A stretch of DNA of 64,000 nucleotides from Peromyscus leucopus (Eukaryota; Chordata; Mammalia; Rodentia; Cricetidae), in NCBI RefSeq assembly GCF_004664715.2, contig NC_051083.1, positions 100,965,661 to 101,029,660 on the forward strand, given 5' to 3'. Position 1 is the first letter of the stretch, and each line of letters opens with the position of its first letter. Below, piece by piece: positions 21,990-32,924 of this stretch. The translations under genes were made by a program, and so were the position numbers. The notes beneath the pieces are model-generated. The model saw only the letters and a list, made by a program, of their open reading frames with translations. It searched no databases and was not told the origin of the DNA.

Positions 21990-22580
21990 CTGGTTTCATT
22001 GTATATTTAATCCACATATATTGACTACTTATTAAGTGGTGGTCACAGTTGCATAGGCACTATGAATCATGAAGAGGCTGTACCATTGTTGGATTTACAT
22101 TTTCTTGGAGAAAGGGACATAATGTTAAGGAGTCAATTGTATTATGATGCTATGTAGTCTCTTAGAGAAGGACAGGCTAAGAAGGAAACATATGGTAGAG
22201 GAATGATTTCCTGACTTAATGAGGCTAGGTATGAAAATCTTTCTGAGAAAAAAGGGTATTTAAGTTTGGACATTAAAGATGAGTAGTAAGTGGAAACAGT
22301 GTGGAGTAGGTCCAGGGAAAAGCAATAACAAAATGCAGGATCTTAGCGGAATTTTATAATATGTCACTTTCGAGGAACCAAATGAAGTTCAACAGAACAC
22401 TGAGTTTTAGACCAAGGGTGACTAGAGAATTTAAATCATATAAAATTTTATGTGCCAAGGGAAGAAATTTGAGAGTGTGGTATTCAATTTGAAGGGTTTA
22501 ATTAGGGTTATGGAATGATCATGTTTTCATTTCAAAAATGCTTCTGCTTCTAGCGCTGAATTGATTTGAAGAGAATAGGA
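21990..22580 (+). mobile_element. Ancient mammalian interspersed repeat, unnamed
   Basis: The order of motifs (TTGACTACTTATTAAGTGG, ACATTTTCTTGGAGAAAG, GGTATTTAAGTTTGGACATT and GGGTTTAATTAGGG) follows an old mammalian repeat that also seems present at 42465-42925. I cannot name the family with confidence. Confidence 0.35.
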
Positions 22581-23689
22581 TTAGAAGAGGGAAGATGAGC
22601 TAAGAGGTTAGTAACCCAGATATTAATGACAGAGACTAGTGATTTTCCATAGGATTTTCTAGCTTTAATTTATTTATTTTTGCTTCCTCAAGCCAGCTGT
22701 AGTTTAGATTCTCACATAGCATAACACTCCACAGCTGGCACTCCAATTCCACGCTTATCCAAATGAAATAAGTAGAGTGCCATTGTTCACTCATGTTTCC
22801 CATTAAGCTTCTTTTAAAATCTGGCACATTTTCTTCCCACACAGAATTTGGCGTGTGATTATTGTTTCCTTGCATTGATAGTCTTCATTACATTTAAATG
22901 CGTTAATGCTTTGTAGGGTGGGTTCTTCCAAAAGTAAACTCTGAAATAGAGATAAGCATTCAGGACATTTACTTGGCAGCCCTCTAAGTATTAGCAACTG
23001 TTGAAAGGAAACAAAAGGAAGCAAAAAAAAAATTAAACTAAGAAGAAGAAAACAGGAATGGGTAAAGAGAGAAGCTGAAGACTAGAAATGTCCCAAGGAA
23101 GGCCAAGGCCAACCTTTCAGTAAGTACTGAAAGTGGAATATCCATTTGGAGTTACCTCCCATTGTGATAGTGGTCAGGGCTTTATATTTCAGTTTTTAGC
23201 CATGCTGAATGTTGATTGTCCCTGACAAATGGTTACAGACTTGAGAGAGAGAGAACTCTTTCCAGCTAATGATACTCTTTGAAAGGGGTTAGCAGCTGAA
23301 GATCATCAACTAGAAGTATTCTCATAAGATGTGGGAATGAGCATTGCAATCCTTAAGGGGGATCACAATAATGTTTCATAACATCCGTTCTGACTGTATT
23401 TCTTGGCATAATTATTCTATGAGATACTAATTGGTGTTTCAAGGGAAAAATGAGTTCTGCAGCCAGATAAGTTTAGCAAATAATAGGCTAGCTAGATTTC
23501 CTTACTTCTGGAAACTTAAACATGTGCTGGTTTGTGCAGGGAATTGCTTCAAGTGGATAGAAGATATAGAAGACGCCCACCAAGTATTCATGTTACTATT
23601 TTGGATTTAGTCTCTTTTGAACCCTACTAACTGTGATCAGAGATGCAAGAAATTCTATTTGGAGATCCCAATAATCAAGGTTTGTGTCC
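22581..23689. other. No recognised feature
   Basis: About 1.1 kb of unassigned sequence. The overlapping minus frames at 22636-23024 show no domain and lack supporting context. Confidence 0.45.
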
Positions 23690-24062
23690 TAGTTAGGGTT
23701 GATATTGCTGCAATGAAACACTATGACCTAAAGCAAGTTGGGGAGGAAAGGGTTGATTTGGCTTAAGCTTCCATATCACTGAAGAAAGTCAGGACAGGAA
23801 TTCAAACAAGGCAGGACTCTGGAGGCAGAAGCTAATGCAGAGGCCTTGGAAGGGTGTTGCTTACTGGCTTGCTCAGCCTGCTTTCTTATATAACCTTGGA
23901 CTATCAGCCCAGGGATGGCACCACCCACAACTGGCTGGATCCTCTCACATTAATCACTAATTAGGAAAATGCCCTATAGCTGGATCTTACAGAGGCATTT
24001 TCTCAATTGAGGGTTTCTCCTTATGATTACTTTAGCTTGTGTTGATATAAATCTTGCCAGGA
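23690..24062 (-). mobile_element. Rodent LTR (partner family of 18467-18853)
   Basis: CTAGTTAGGGTTGATATTGC, ATGAAACACTATGACC, GTTGCTTACTGGCTTGCTC, GATGGCACCACCCACAAC and GGCATTTTCTCAATTGAGG. On the minus strand the order matches the element at 18467. It ends near CTTGTGTTGATATAAATC. Solo, with no internal region. Confidence 0.65.
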
Positions 24063-24254
24063 TATCTCGGAATGTCAGAATACCTTCTAAATCTCTACAA
24101 GGTAGTTTGGGGATGATTTTTTTCTTCTTCCATAAATATTTCATATGGAGATTTTCCTATTTTTTTCTGTTTCTTTTAGTAGTGTATATGTTCTTAAATG
24201 ATCAATTCTAACAGGATTTTAAGATTTTATTTGCAGATTACATTTCAGGCTCAC

Positions 24255-24402
24255 AGCAATACTTGCTGGTAATAATTTCAGCAGTAGGGAGCCAGAAGAA
24301 GAAGGATCAGGAGTTTAAGGCCACACTCATCTAGAAATAGAAGGTTCAAGACCAACTTGGGCTACAGGTAACTGTCTCAAACAAACAAACAAACAAACAA
24401 AA
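24255..24402 (+). mobile_element. Old B1-related SINE with (CAAA)n tail
   Basis: GAAGGATCAGGAGTTTAAGG, CAAGACCAACTTGGGCTAC and CTGTCTCAAACAAAC match an early B1 body. The tail is (CAAA)5-like at about 24378-24400. Confidence 0.5.
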
Positions 24403-24764
24403 GAATCAAACAATGTCAGCACTTAATGCAAATTGTACTTAGGCAAAAGTATCCCTTAAAATCTTTAAAGTCCATATATCTCAGTGAACTTCTGTACAAT
24501 TAGAATAGCCATTCCAAAGCTATAAAGCTTCATATTTGTCTGCTCAATTTTCATGCATAATTTTTATTTGTAAGTTTTTAATGATGAAGTTTATATGAAT
24601 TAAAAAATCTTTATATTGCCATAATATAGGTCCATAAAAGTTCAGATTCCATGAATTAAAGTTTTTTCTCTTTGTTTTTAATTGCAGGTTCCATTTTCTT
24701 GGTTCATGTAGGCCCAACTACAGTTTAGTCTGGTAAAGAGAATGTGAGAAATTGAATTCCTGTC
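24403..24764. other. No recognised feature
   Basis: AT-rich unassigned sequence between a B1 tail and an L1 3' UTR. Confidence 0.45.
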
Positions 24765-25290
24765 GTTAAAACTTTTCTGTGGCAAGACCTCAGCTTCCCA
24801 GGCTGACTATGCAGTGGTGAAGTTTGTAGATCAAAGATTATGTGCAACTTCAATCCTCAAAGGCTTAGGGAACATTGTGGAAGGGAGGGCAGAAAGAACA
24901 TAAGAGCCAGAGGGTGGAGGAGCGGTGTTGTGATATACCATCTTCTTGATGTGACATACCTATTACACACATAAACTCATAGCACCCATGGTCCCCTCTA
25001 CAAGACATGCACAAGGTCAAGATAGTTAAAAATTACAACAAGGAACTGGGAGAGTGTACCAAAGCCCTACCTCTAGCTGAGAAGTTATTGGCAGTTGATG
25101 ACTGCTATGGGAAGGAAAGTTAATTTTCTTTAGGTTAGTGGCCACTTGTAGGTTCCTCATACCTTAGTGGATAACCCCACTCATGTTCCCAGAGGCTGAA
25201 TTAATTGGACTCAGTGGATTAAAATAAATAAATAAAGAGGATATGAAGTTGTGGGGAGATGTGTCAGGGACTACTTAGGTTCAAAATACA
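24765..25290 (+). mobile_element. Old rodent L1 3' UTR (Lx-like)
   Basis: AAAGGCTTAGGGAACATTG, GAACATAAGAGCCAGAGG, GCTGAGAAGTTATTGGCAG, ATGACTGCTATGGGAAGG and GGACTCAGTGGATTAAAATA occur in the order expected for an Lx-like 3' UTR. Confidence 0.65.
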
Positions 25291-25384
25291 TTTGTATACA
25301 TGTATTTGAAAATATACCAAATAAAGTTACTTGTTTATACTTACCTTTCCTTGACTGTGTGTGGAGCCTAACAGCATCTTGGAA

Positions 25385-25541
25385 ACTGGTAGTATTGCTC
25401 AGTGGGTAAAGGTACTTGGTTCACAAATCTAATGACCTGAGTTTGGTCCCTAGAATCCATGAAGACAGTGGAAGGAAAGAAAAGATTACAAAAAGTTGTC
25501 CATGGCATTTTTTCTCCTCACTCCTCCACAGCGGTAATAAA
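25385..25541 (+). mobile_element. B3-type SINE
   Basis: GCTCAGTGGGTAAAGGTAC, ATGACCTGAGTTTGGTCCC and GGAAGGAAAGAAAAG match the head and middle of B3. The right end is bounded by the B1 insertion. Confidence 0.6.
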
Positions 25542-25551
25542 TAAGAACATA

Positions 25552-25554
<3 letters not shown>

Positions 25555-25595
<41 letters not shown>

Positions 25596-25741
25596 GTTTT
25601 TCGAGACAGGGTTTCTCTGTGTAGCTTTGTGCCTTTCCTGGGACTCACTTGGTAGCCCAGGCTGGCCTCGAACTCACAGAGATCCACCTGGCTCTGCCTC
25701 CCAAGTGCTGGGATTAAAGGCGTGCGCCACCACCGCCCGGC

Positions 25742-25789
<48 letters not shown>

Positions 25790-25791
25790 GT
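25555..25791 (-). mobile_element. Young B1 with homopolymer tracts on both sides, one 13-bp TSD
   Basis: A T-run at 25554-25594, a near-consensus reversed B1 at about 25595-25742, then a second T-run at 25747-25788. TAAGAACATATCT flanks the whole at 25542-25554 and 25792-25804. The run at the B1's 5' end is unusual. The Lys-rich and Phe-rich frames are artefacts of the runs. Confidence 0.9.
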
Positions 25792-25804
25792 TAAGAACAT
25801 ATCT

Positions 25805-26179
25805 TAATCGCATACTGAAGTTGGTCAAATTATTTAACCATTCTATGCCCAAGTTTCTTCATCTTTACCATTGGAATAAAATAGCATCTACCTCAAAGGA
25901 TCATTTGAGAAAGAAACGAATTAATATATGCAATAATTTTAGAACATTAATTTAATTTCAGAATAATCCCTGCCATGAGATAATACTATTTAATCATTAT
26001 CTATTTTCTTTTTTAGCAGAAACACAAAAACAGAAAGACAGCCTATGGTCAACAATTGGAGAAAATAATAGTACTTTAAAATTTTCTGTTGTCTCAAAGT
26101 AGTATCTATCAAAATACCAGTGTCATTGTTTACAGAATTAAACAAACCACCTTCAAATTTTATGGAACTCCACAAATGT
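25805..26179. other. No recognised feature
   Basis: AT-rich sequence with no assigned repeat. The minus frame at 25990-26175 has no recognisable domain. Confidence 0.45.
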
Positions 26180-26410
26180 ACATAAATGAGTAGTCAAAGC
26201 AAACATGAGAAAAAGAGCAAAGGAGGAGACATTACACTACTTGACTTCACAAAATAACCCAAAGGTGTGGCAATCAAAATAACATTACTGACTAAAACCA
26301 GACTCATGAACTATGAATAGCCTAGAAACCAAACTACACATCTACAATCAATTGACTTTGCTCAAAGGTGCTAAAAGTACGAAGTGGGAAAAAATAGATG
26401 CTACATGCAG
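26180..26410 (+). mobile_element. L1 ORF2 fragment
   Basis: ACTACTTGACTTCAC, GTGGCAATCAAAATAACAT and TACAATCAATTGACTTTGC match the middle-to-late ORF2 region of an old L1. It has frame breaks. Confidence 0.55.
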
Positions 26411-26438
26411 AGGAAAGAAAATAGACCCTCATCACCTG

Positions 26439-26440
<2 letters not shown>

Positions 26441-26484
<44 letters not shown>
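26441..26484. repeat. (AC)22 microsatellite
   Basis: Uninterrupted AC units between two pieces of L1-derived sequence. Confidence 0.97.
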
Positions 26485-26485
<1 letters not shown>

Positions 26486-26486
<1 letters not shown>

Positions 26487-26640
26487 CAAACCAAAAAGAT
26501 ATGAAGATGGAAGGGCAGCATGTTGAGGAGAATAAGAGAGGAGCTAAAGGGTACAAATAGGAGGTAAATAGGAATATATTTTATTGTATACATGTACGAA
26601 ATTCCTAAAATAAAAAACCTGTATTTAAAAATATTACGTA
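26486..26640 (+). mobile_element. L1 3' end
   Basis: A purine-rich tract (GAGGAGAATAAGAGAGGAGC) followed by TTGTATACATGTACGAAATTC and an A-rich tail resembles an old L1 3' terminus; written here within limits as TTGTATACATGTACGAAATT. Confidence 0.45.
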
Positions 26641-26711
26641 AAACTATAATAAAACAAATATAAGACCAAGAATTATGAAACTACTGATCAAAACATATGG
26701 GAAATAAGCAT

Positions 26712-26859
26712 TTTTTTTCAAGACAGGGTTTCTTTGTGTAGCTTTGCACCTTTCCTGGAACTCACTTGGTAGACCAGGCTGGCCCCGAACTCACAGAGAT
26801 CCACCTGCCTCTGCCTCCCGAGTGCTGGGATTAAAGGCGTGCGCCACCACCGCCCGGCT
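26712..26859 (-). mobile_element. Young B1 SINE with 13-bp TSD
   Basis: A short T tail, CAAGACAGGGTTTCTTTG to GCGCCACCACCGCCCGGCT. GGGAAATAAGCAT is duplicated at 26699-26711 and 26860-26872. Confidence 0.93.
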
Positions 26860-26884
26860 GGGAAATAAGCATCAATGGCAAGGA

Positions 26885-27115
26885 AGTGTGTTGCTATTTT
26901 ATATTGTGTTTCCCAATATATTGTGCACCCTAATAAACTTATCTGGTGTCAGAGAACAGAACAACCACTAGACAGACATAGAGGCCAGAAAATGGTGGCA
27001 CACACACACCTTTAACACTAGCATTCGGAAGGCAGAGATCCATCTGGATCTCTGTGAGTTCAAAGCCACAGTGGAAACATCCAGGTATGGTGACACACAA
27101 CTTTAATCCCAGGAA
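26885..27115 (+). mobile_element. Cricetid LTR-like repeat fragment
   Basis: TATTGTGTTTCCCAATATAT, CACCCTAATAAACTTATCTG and two B1-like modules (near 27001 and 27092) occur in an order I recall from a high-copy cricetid repeat. Truncated at the right by the L1. Confidence 0.5.
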
Positions 27116-27120
27116 ATGAT

Positions 27121-27349
27121 AGGGAGTCTACACCCATAAAATCTCAAAATATGGTCATTTAAACAGGACTAGTTGACATGCCAACATGAATAGGGGAAAT
27201 CTTACTGGCCCAAGTTCTAGATGGAGAACTATAGGAAATTAACATCTGCTGAGAGAAGGGTCAGTTTATTCAAAAATTTAAAGTCCCCTAACTGGTCATG
27301 TAATACCAAACAGTCATCCCTAACAAAGTCAAATGGACTTGGCAGGTGT

Positions 27350-27447
<98 letters not shown>

Positions 27448-27640
27448 TGTGTGTGTGTGTGTGTTTATCTGTGTGTCTGTGTCTGTGTATATTTAAAACA
27501 ATAATTAAAGAAAAGGTCATAAATTTGAGAGGGACTGGCAGGGGAGCACAGGAAGATTTGGATTGGGAAAAGAGTGGAGACGATGTAATTACATGATTAA
27601 TATATGGAACACTCAAAAAAATTGAATTAATAAAAATAAG
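27121..27640 (+). mobile_element. Old rodent L1 3' UTR (Lx-like)
   Basis: CTACACCCATAAAATCTC, GACATGCCAACATGAATAGG, ATGGACTTGGCAGGTGTAA, AAAGGTCATAAATTTGAGAG and a G-rich tract, then TGAATTAATAAAAATAAG. The internal TA/TG tract is expanded. Frames across it are artefacts. Confidence 0.75.
27353..27489. repeat. Compound (TA)n(TG)n microsatellite
   Basis: TA units at about 27353-27382, then TG units to about 27464 and a degenerate TG end. It lies exactly where Lx-like 3' UTRs carry a short TA/TG stretch. Confidence 0.95.
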
Positions 27641-28069
27641 TATGCACATGGAAATAAAGGTTAAAGCTATGAGAGTAAATATAGTGCCTAAATTCATAAT
27701 AGCTGTACAAGAGGCCACAGAACTAATGCAATCATGGTACTCACAGAAGAATCAAAAATAGTGAATCCCTGTGAAGAACTATGCAAGATGGTTCCAATCA
27801 GATGTCATACAAATTGACTTTACAAAGTCTTTGTTGAACTCAGTATTGATTGTAAATTTACATTCAATGTTCTGCTTCTCTGAAGGTGAATATTGGTAAT
27901 TATCCAGTTTCTCTTGCCCTGTCTGTCATGTTAATAACAAATTGTGTGTGTTTAGGCATGTAACTGTATTGATTGCTATTTGATTGATTACATGCTTGAA
28001 AGTTTTCTGTCAGATCAAATATCACCTACCCACTGAAGTGTGCACAGAATAAGTTTATTAAGTAAGAAA
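27641..28069. other. No recognised feature
   Basis: Unassigned sequence between an L1 tail and a B1 fragment. Confidence 0.45.
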
Positions 28070-28165
28070 TCTGACAAATCCCTGTTATCCCATCACTTAG
28101 GAGGCAGTGACAAGAGTATTATTACAAGTTCGAAGCTAGCCTGATCTATACAGTATTGCAAATTC
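28070..28165 (+). mobile_element. B1 fragment
   Basis: ATCCCATCACTTAGGAGGC and CAAGTTCGAAGCTAGCCTG match the middle of B1. Old and truncated at both ends. Confidence 0.5.
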
Positions 28166-28239
28166 ATTACGTGGTATTGCATATATATGTATCATGCTTA
28201 TGATTTTATGTTTTAATTAAAAACAAGAAAAGATGTGCT

Positions 28240-28325
28240 CAAAGCAGAACTCTGGTAGAGCATGTACTTTGCACTCACAAAACCCTAGATTTGACTCCTG
28301 GCACCAGAAAGACAGAAAAGGAGAG
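28240..28325 (+). mobile_element. ID-type SINE
   Basis: ACTCTGGTAGAGCATGTAC and CCCTAGATTTGACTCCTGGC match box A and box B of ID elements, followed by an A/G-rich tail. Confidence 0.5.
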
Positions 28326-28567
28326 AAAGAATGAAGTAATCATATAACACACACAGTTTTAAAAGTTTGTATAAAAATTTGAATGCTTTCACTAAAGAAA
28401 TAATTGCTAAGCATATCTATTTACCATTTATCCTATTTAAACATCCCATAATGTACATCTATCAAAATATCACATGATATATCACCAAATGAACAATTTA
28501 ATCATATTTATCAGTTTAAAATAAACATTAAGACCAAATAGTATTTATTATTTTTAAAAATGAGGAA

Positions 28568-28735
28568 CATGCCACTCATGGTGACTCACTCCTTTAATGT
28601 TAGCAACTGGGAATCAAAGGTTGATGTTTCTCTATGAGTTCAAAGCCATCCTGGTTTGCACAGCGAGTTCCAGGTCAGATACAGCTACATAACCAAGTGT
28701 TCTCAAAAAAAGAAAACAACAAAACAAAAGGAACA
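28568..28735 (+). mobile_element. B1 SINE, old
   Basis: ATGGTGACTCACTCCTTTAA, GAGTTCAAAGCCATCCTGG and GCGAGTTCCAGGTCAG, followed by an A-rich tail, make a diverged full-length B1. Confidence 0.6.
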
Positions 28736-28739
28736 AATT

Positions 28740-29342
28740 TTCACACCAGGAGGTTGTAGGATACTTGCCATTAAATTGTTGGTCAGAGGTATTCTGGAGA
28801 CTCCTGAAACAATACATGGCGTTGCCATTGCTCTTGATTCCCACAAAAACTTGATGGTAAGACACCATTGTCCTGTTGTAGCAGATACCATACACATTGG
28901 TCACAGGACATGGAAAAACCCAGTTGTTATGGACCAGGATGCTCTGTCCCTGATTACTAGCTCTCACAGTACTGGTAAGTGCTATTCAGTTTCTGGGAGG
29001 AGAATTCATCAACAGCCTTATCCATCAGTGAACCCTGTGAATTGCACTAATGATCTGGGAGGCAAGAGATGCCCATTGGTGAAACAGTGGCATAAATGTT
29101 ATAGAGGTAACCAACTGCTTTCTGATTGGTTTTATGGCCACTCTACAGAAGGAAATGGATGCCTGTTTGGGGAGCTCACAGGCCTCAAGGGGGAATAAAC
29201 TATTATTGTTCTGCTAACCAGACATAGTATCAAACTGCTCTGTGAATTCTTATCTGTCTGCCCCTAGTTTAGTGCAGCTCTGGGACTGGGAGGAAATGTT
29301 GAGGGGAAACTGCAGTCAGGAAGTCAAATAAATAAATTAATT
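28740..29342 (+). mobile_element. Rodent interspersed repeat with L1-like 3' end
   Basis: The end (GGGACTGGGAGGAAATG, GGGGAAACTGCAGTCAGG, then AAATAAATAAATTAATTTA) is L1-like. The upstream part resembles a rodent repeat that I cannot name. The 180-residue plus frame lies wholly inside it and starts in the adjacent B1, so I reject it as a gene. Confidence 0.45.
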
Positions 29343-29349
29343 TAAAAAA

Positions 29350-29905
29350 GAAATGTTTCTTTGTGTAGTGGGAAGTTAAAGCAAAAACTCAAAACTGGTC
29401 AAAGTGAAGAAAATCAGTGACTGCATTTCTCACCCAAAATTAGGGCATTTTTATCACCTCACCTCCCGAAATGCTCAGAGTCGTCACAGAAGAGATGGCA
29501 GAAAGATTGTAAAAGATTGTAAAAAGTGGAGAACTGGTGCAAACAACTGTCTTCTGGACATGACTGACCCACTGCACTCATGAACTCACAGCAGGTATGG
29601 CTGCCTGCCCAAGACCTACACAGATAAATTTACTTAACATTCTAGCATGGAGGTGGAAAAGGCTGGTGGGCCCCAATGCCTAGCTGAGGAGCTATTGACA
29701 GTTGATGGTATGTCAACCATCCTCCAGTGGATGGCCCATACCACCTAGGAGTATGTGGCAGCACAAATCAGATCTAATAGGTAATGTAAGAGTTGGGGGA
29801 TTAGGGAAGTGAAGGTGGATCTTGGAAAAGTTCAGAGAAAGAGTAGGGGTGAATATGATTAAAATATGCAGCATGAAACTGAAAGAATGAAAATAAGTTT
29901 GAAAC
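29350..29905 (+). mobile_element. Old rodent L1 3' UTR
   Basis: GTCACAGAAGAGATGGCAG, AAAGATTGTAAAAG, TAGCTGAGGAGCTATTGAC and GGGTGAATATGATTAAAATA give the Lx-like 3' UTR order. Confidence 0.6.
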
Positions 29906-30169
29906 TACTTTTCTTGAAAAATAATAATTCCATAAATTCATTGGCTACAATGTACACACACATACATTGTGGGATAAGTAAAGCAGTCTAGTACAAATCT
30001 CTTGTCTTCTATGAATATCACATATTTTACAGCTTGATATCTCTCTACATACATTAAAATTTAAACTACATTTGTAATGCATATATATTTTTTTTATTTT
30101 CTCAAGGCTAGTAAATTGTCCCAGAATGATTGTCATTCACATTTGTTTGTGGATTTTTAACTGAGTTCT

Positions 30170-31000
30170 ACTACTACCTCTCTTCACCCTCAGCATGGCA
30201 AAGTTTTCAGTACTGTAGCTCTGCAACTTCAGAAAAATTACAATTTTATAATACATGGTAAGGCTGGCCCAAATATTTGTGCATATTATCTTAGGAATTT
30301 TCTTGGTTACTCTCACATGCTTTTTAATTGTTTGATTTTTAGAGATAGTTAATATAGTTGTAAAACAATCACTACAGTTTTTTATTGAGATTACATAAAC
30401 ACATGGATCATTTTAGAGATTTACTGTTATGTATAAGCAAGATATATCTCTAAATTTATTGTGTTTGTCATGTTTTCATTTCCACAGTAATTAAAATTTT
30501 CCTGTTCATTCACTGTATTTTTTCTGAAAGCTTTATATTTTATTTAAAGGTCTCCATAGCTATATTACATTTTAATTAGTTATTTTGTATATTTGATATT
30601 TCTATTGTTTATATTATGTACTAGAGAGTGGGATATATTTTTGGTAATTTTCACAGAATGACTTATTTGGGTAGTTATTGTTTTTATTTAAATTATTTAT
30701 CATTTAATCTTTGGTAATAATTTTCTTTTTCTGTTAATTTTCTTAGTTTGACTAGGAGTAACATGTTTTCATTCTTCATATTAGATAGGAAGAGACTCTA
30801 TGGCTATAAATGATTGTAAATATAGCAATGGGCTATTCCATGCTTTGAAGTGTTATTTAAATCATAACATTTTAATGCAATTGGTTATTAGTTTGATAAG
30901 TAATTAGTAAATATACCATGTCACATATTCTTCTGTGAGCAATAAGTTATTTAGAAATGAATTAATTATTGTCATAATCCAATTTGCTTATTTTGTGGCA
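30170..31000 (-). mobile_element. Probable ancient L1 fragment
   Basis: T-rich plus-strand text with CAGTACTGTAGCTCTGCAAC and ATTTTCTTGGTTACTCTCAC recalls reversed old L1 ORF2. Divergence makes this tentative. Confidence 0.35.
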
Positions 31001-31019
31001 TGTTTTCTATTTTTTTATT

Positions 31020-31075
31020 TATATTTTTCTATATGAGACATGGTCTCATATAGCTAAGGCTGGCTTTTGTCCTTC
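31020..31075 (-). mobile_element. Possible B1 fragment
   Basis: GAGACATGGTCTCATATAGC and TAAGGCTGGC resemble the reversed 3' part of B1. Confidence 0.35.
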
Positions 31076-31884
31076 TTTTTCCTTTAATGGCACTGAAATT
31101 TGAGAAATTAATTTGTATACTTTGTTTTTTGGGAAACAATCACAATCTCATTAATGATAAGGAAGTTACAGCTTTATTGCATAAGAACAGTTTTCAATAT
31201 CTAAGGAACAAATCACATTATTAAAGTTTTATTACTTTTTTAATACTCATTCTTATTTCTTGTATATTTGACAGACAGAACTTAAGAATCTAATTTTACT
31301 ATGTACTGATTTTCCATACACACATTGCATCATCCTTTTGTTCTTCATTATTACATTGAGATCAGCTCCTCGTATTTTAAACTTAGAAAGGGTATGTAGT
31401 TTACTGGGCACACAGTGTTCTGCACACTGCTTCAAACATGGTAGTTGCTTTATCCAGTAATTACTTCCTATTGTTCCACTTCTGTCTTTTCGTTTTAACT
31501 CCATAGGAAAAATTTTACCAGATAATTTAAATCTTTCAGTGTTGGTAGTTTAATAGTTACTTTCATTCTTTTGGTTTTTTAATTTTTCTGAAGTTCATTT
31601 TATCTTTTTATTGCCCACCTCTCTCAATATAGATCCTCCAATAAAATGTCATCCATGACACAGATTTTAATTTTTTTGTATATTTTCCCATGTCAGTAAT
31701 TTCTTTTGCTAAATGTGTAAAAAGGCTTTTGTAATGTGTGGCCCTTACAAAGAGTGGAGAGTCAATCTTGCTGACAGGCATCACATTCCTCACTCTGTCA
31801 TACTGCATTTCTGCATCTTCCTTATTTATCTTCCTTTAACCTATGAAAGTTATTTCCTGAGTCAACAAATGCACTTCTTGTCGT
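31076..31884. other. No recognised feature
   Basis: AT-rich sequence. The minus frames at 31253-31504 and 31608-31808 have no recognised domain and no regulatory context. Confidence 0.45.
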
Positions 31885-32075
31885 AGGGGTTGTTTCTATG
31901 CCACTACAACAAATCACAACTTAGCAGCTTGAAACAACATAGTTATTATCTCCCAGTTCTGTGCCTGGGGAGTGGAGGTTGGCTTGACTGGTTTTTCTGC
32001 TCTCGTTTCCGCAAGGCTAAAATCACAGTACTAACTGGCCAAGTTCTTATAAAGTGACTCGGAAAAACTTTCTTC
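31885..32075. mobile_element. Possible ancient mammalian repeat
   Basis: CACTACAACAAATCACAAC, GCAGCTTGAAACAACATAG and ATCTCCCAGTTCTGTGCC follow a pattern seen in old mammalian repeats. I cannot settle the family or strand. Confidence 0.3.
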
Positions 32076-32084
32076 TACTCTCAT

Positions 32085-32462
32085 TCGTGTGCAAACTTTA
32101 GTTCACTATGGTTGTAGGGATGAAGTCTGTTAAACTTGGGGTTTGGAATGGCTCTAAAGATTTGGACCCCATCTGGCAGGGCTGTTGGGAAACAGTGGAA
32201 ACTTTAGGAGGTGGGGCCAACGTACTTGGAAGAAGTATGTCATAGGGAAGGTTTGCTGCTTCCTTTCTTTTGGCTTCCCAGTCACTGTGAGGTGAGTAGC
32301 TTTGTTCTACATATACTCCCCCGCCATGTTGCTATGCCTTGCAACTGGATCAAGTAACCATGGACTGAAACCTCTGAAACAGTGAGTTAAAATGGAATTT
32401 CTCTGGTGTGTTGATTTTTGTCAGATATTTTGTAGAAAAGCTGACTGATAAAAGATCTTCAC
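32085..32462 (+). mobile_element. Old MaLR-type LTR
   Basis: TTAGGAGGTGGGGCCAAC, CACTGTGAGGTGAGTAGC, CCATGGACTGAAACCTCTG and AAAGCTGACTGATAAA match the later part of a MaLR LTR. No internal region. Confidence 0.6.
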
Positions 32463-32739
32463 TTCTTTGTTGCTGTTATCTCCTAACTATACAGAAGTAC
32501 AGTAGCCTCTGTCTGTAATCCTGTTTTAAACATTACACAGTACACACCTGCATCATAACATTGTGTACTACCCCGTTAATAAATACTCCCATGTATCAAA
32601 ACTTTCTCAGTGTCAACTTTTTCTTGTTTGCAATCTGACACTCCATTTTTCAGTCTCTATTCTGCCTGTCCCTTATTATTCCTTTGATTTTAAGGGTATA
32701 TGTGTTTACTCTAGACTCATATGAATAATCTGGGATAAT

Positions 32740-32910
32740 CTTACTGTTTTTTTCTTTTTTAAGATTATAATTTAATTGCCACATTTCTCCCTTCAAACTT
32801 TCCCATATACCCTTCTCTCTCTCCTTCAAGTTCATGCCCTCTTTTTACAATAATTGTTGTCATATGCATATATTCAGAAATATAACCTGTTCAGTCCATA
32901 TAATCACTAT
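32740..32910 (-). mobile_element. Old rodent L1 3' UTR end
   Basis: AGATTATAATTTAATTGCC, TTCAAGTTCATGCCCTC and ACAATAATTGTTGTCATATG are the reverse of the Lx-like 3' terminal part, as also seen at 44480. Confidence 0.6.
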
Positions 32911-32924
32911 TTTTTGTTTTAACA

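Noticed and set aside
25421..25852. 143-residue minus-strand Lys-rich frame
   Set aside because: It is a translation of a B1 and its two A-runs.
28656..29198. 180-residue plus-strand open frame
   Set aside because: It begins in a B1 and runs through a rodent interspersed repeat; no domain is recognisable.
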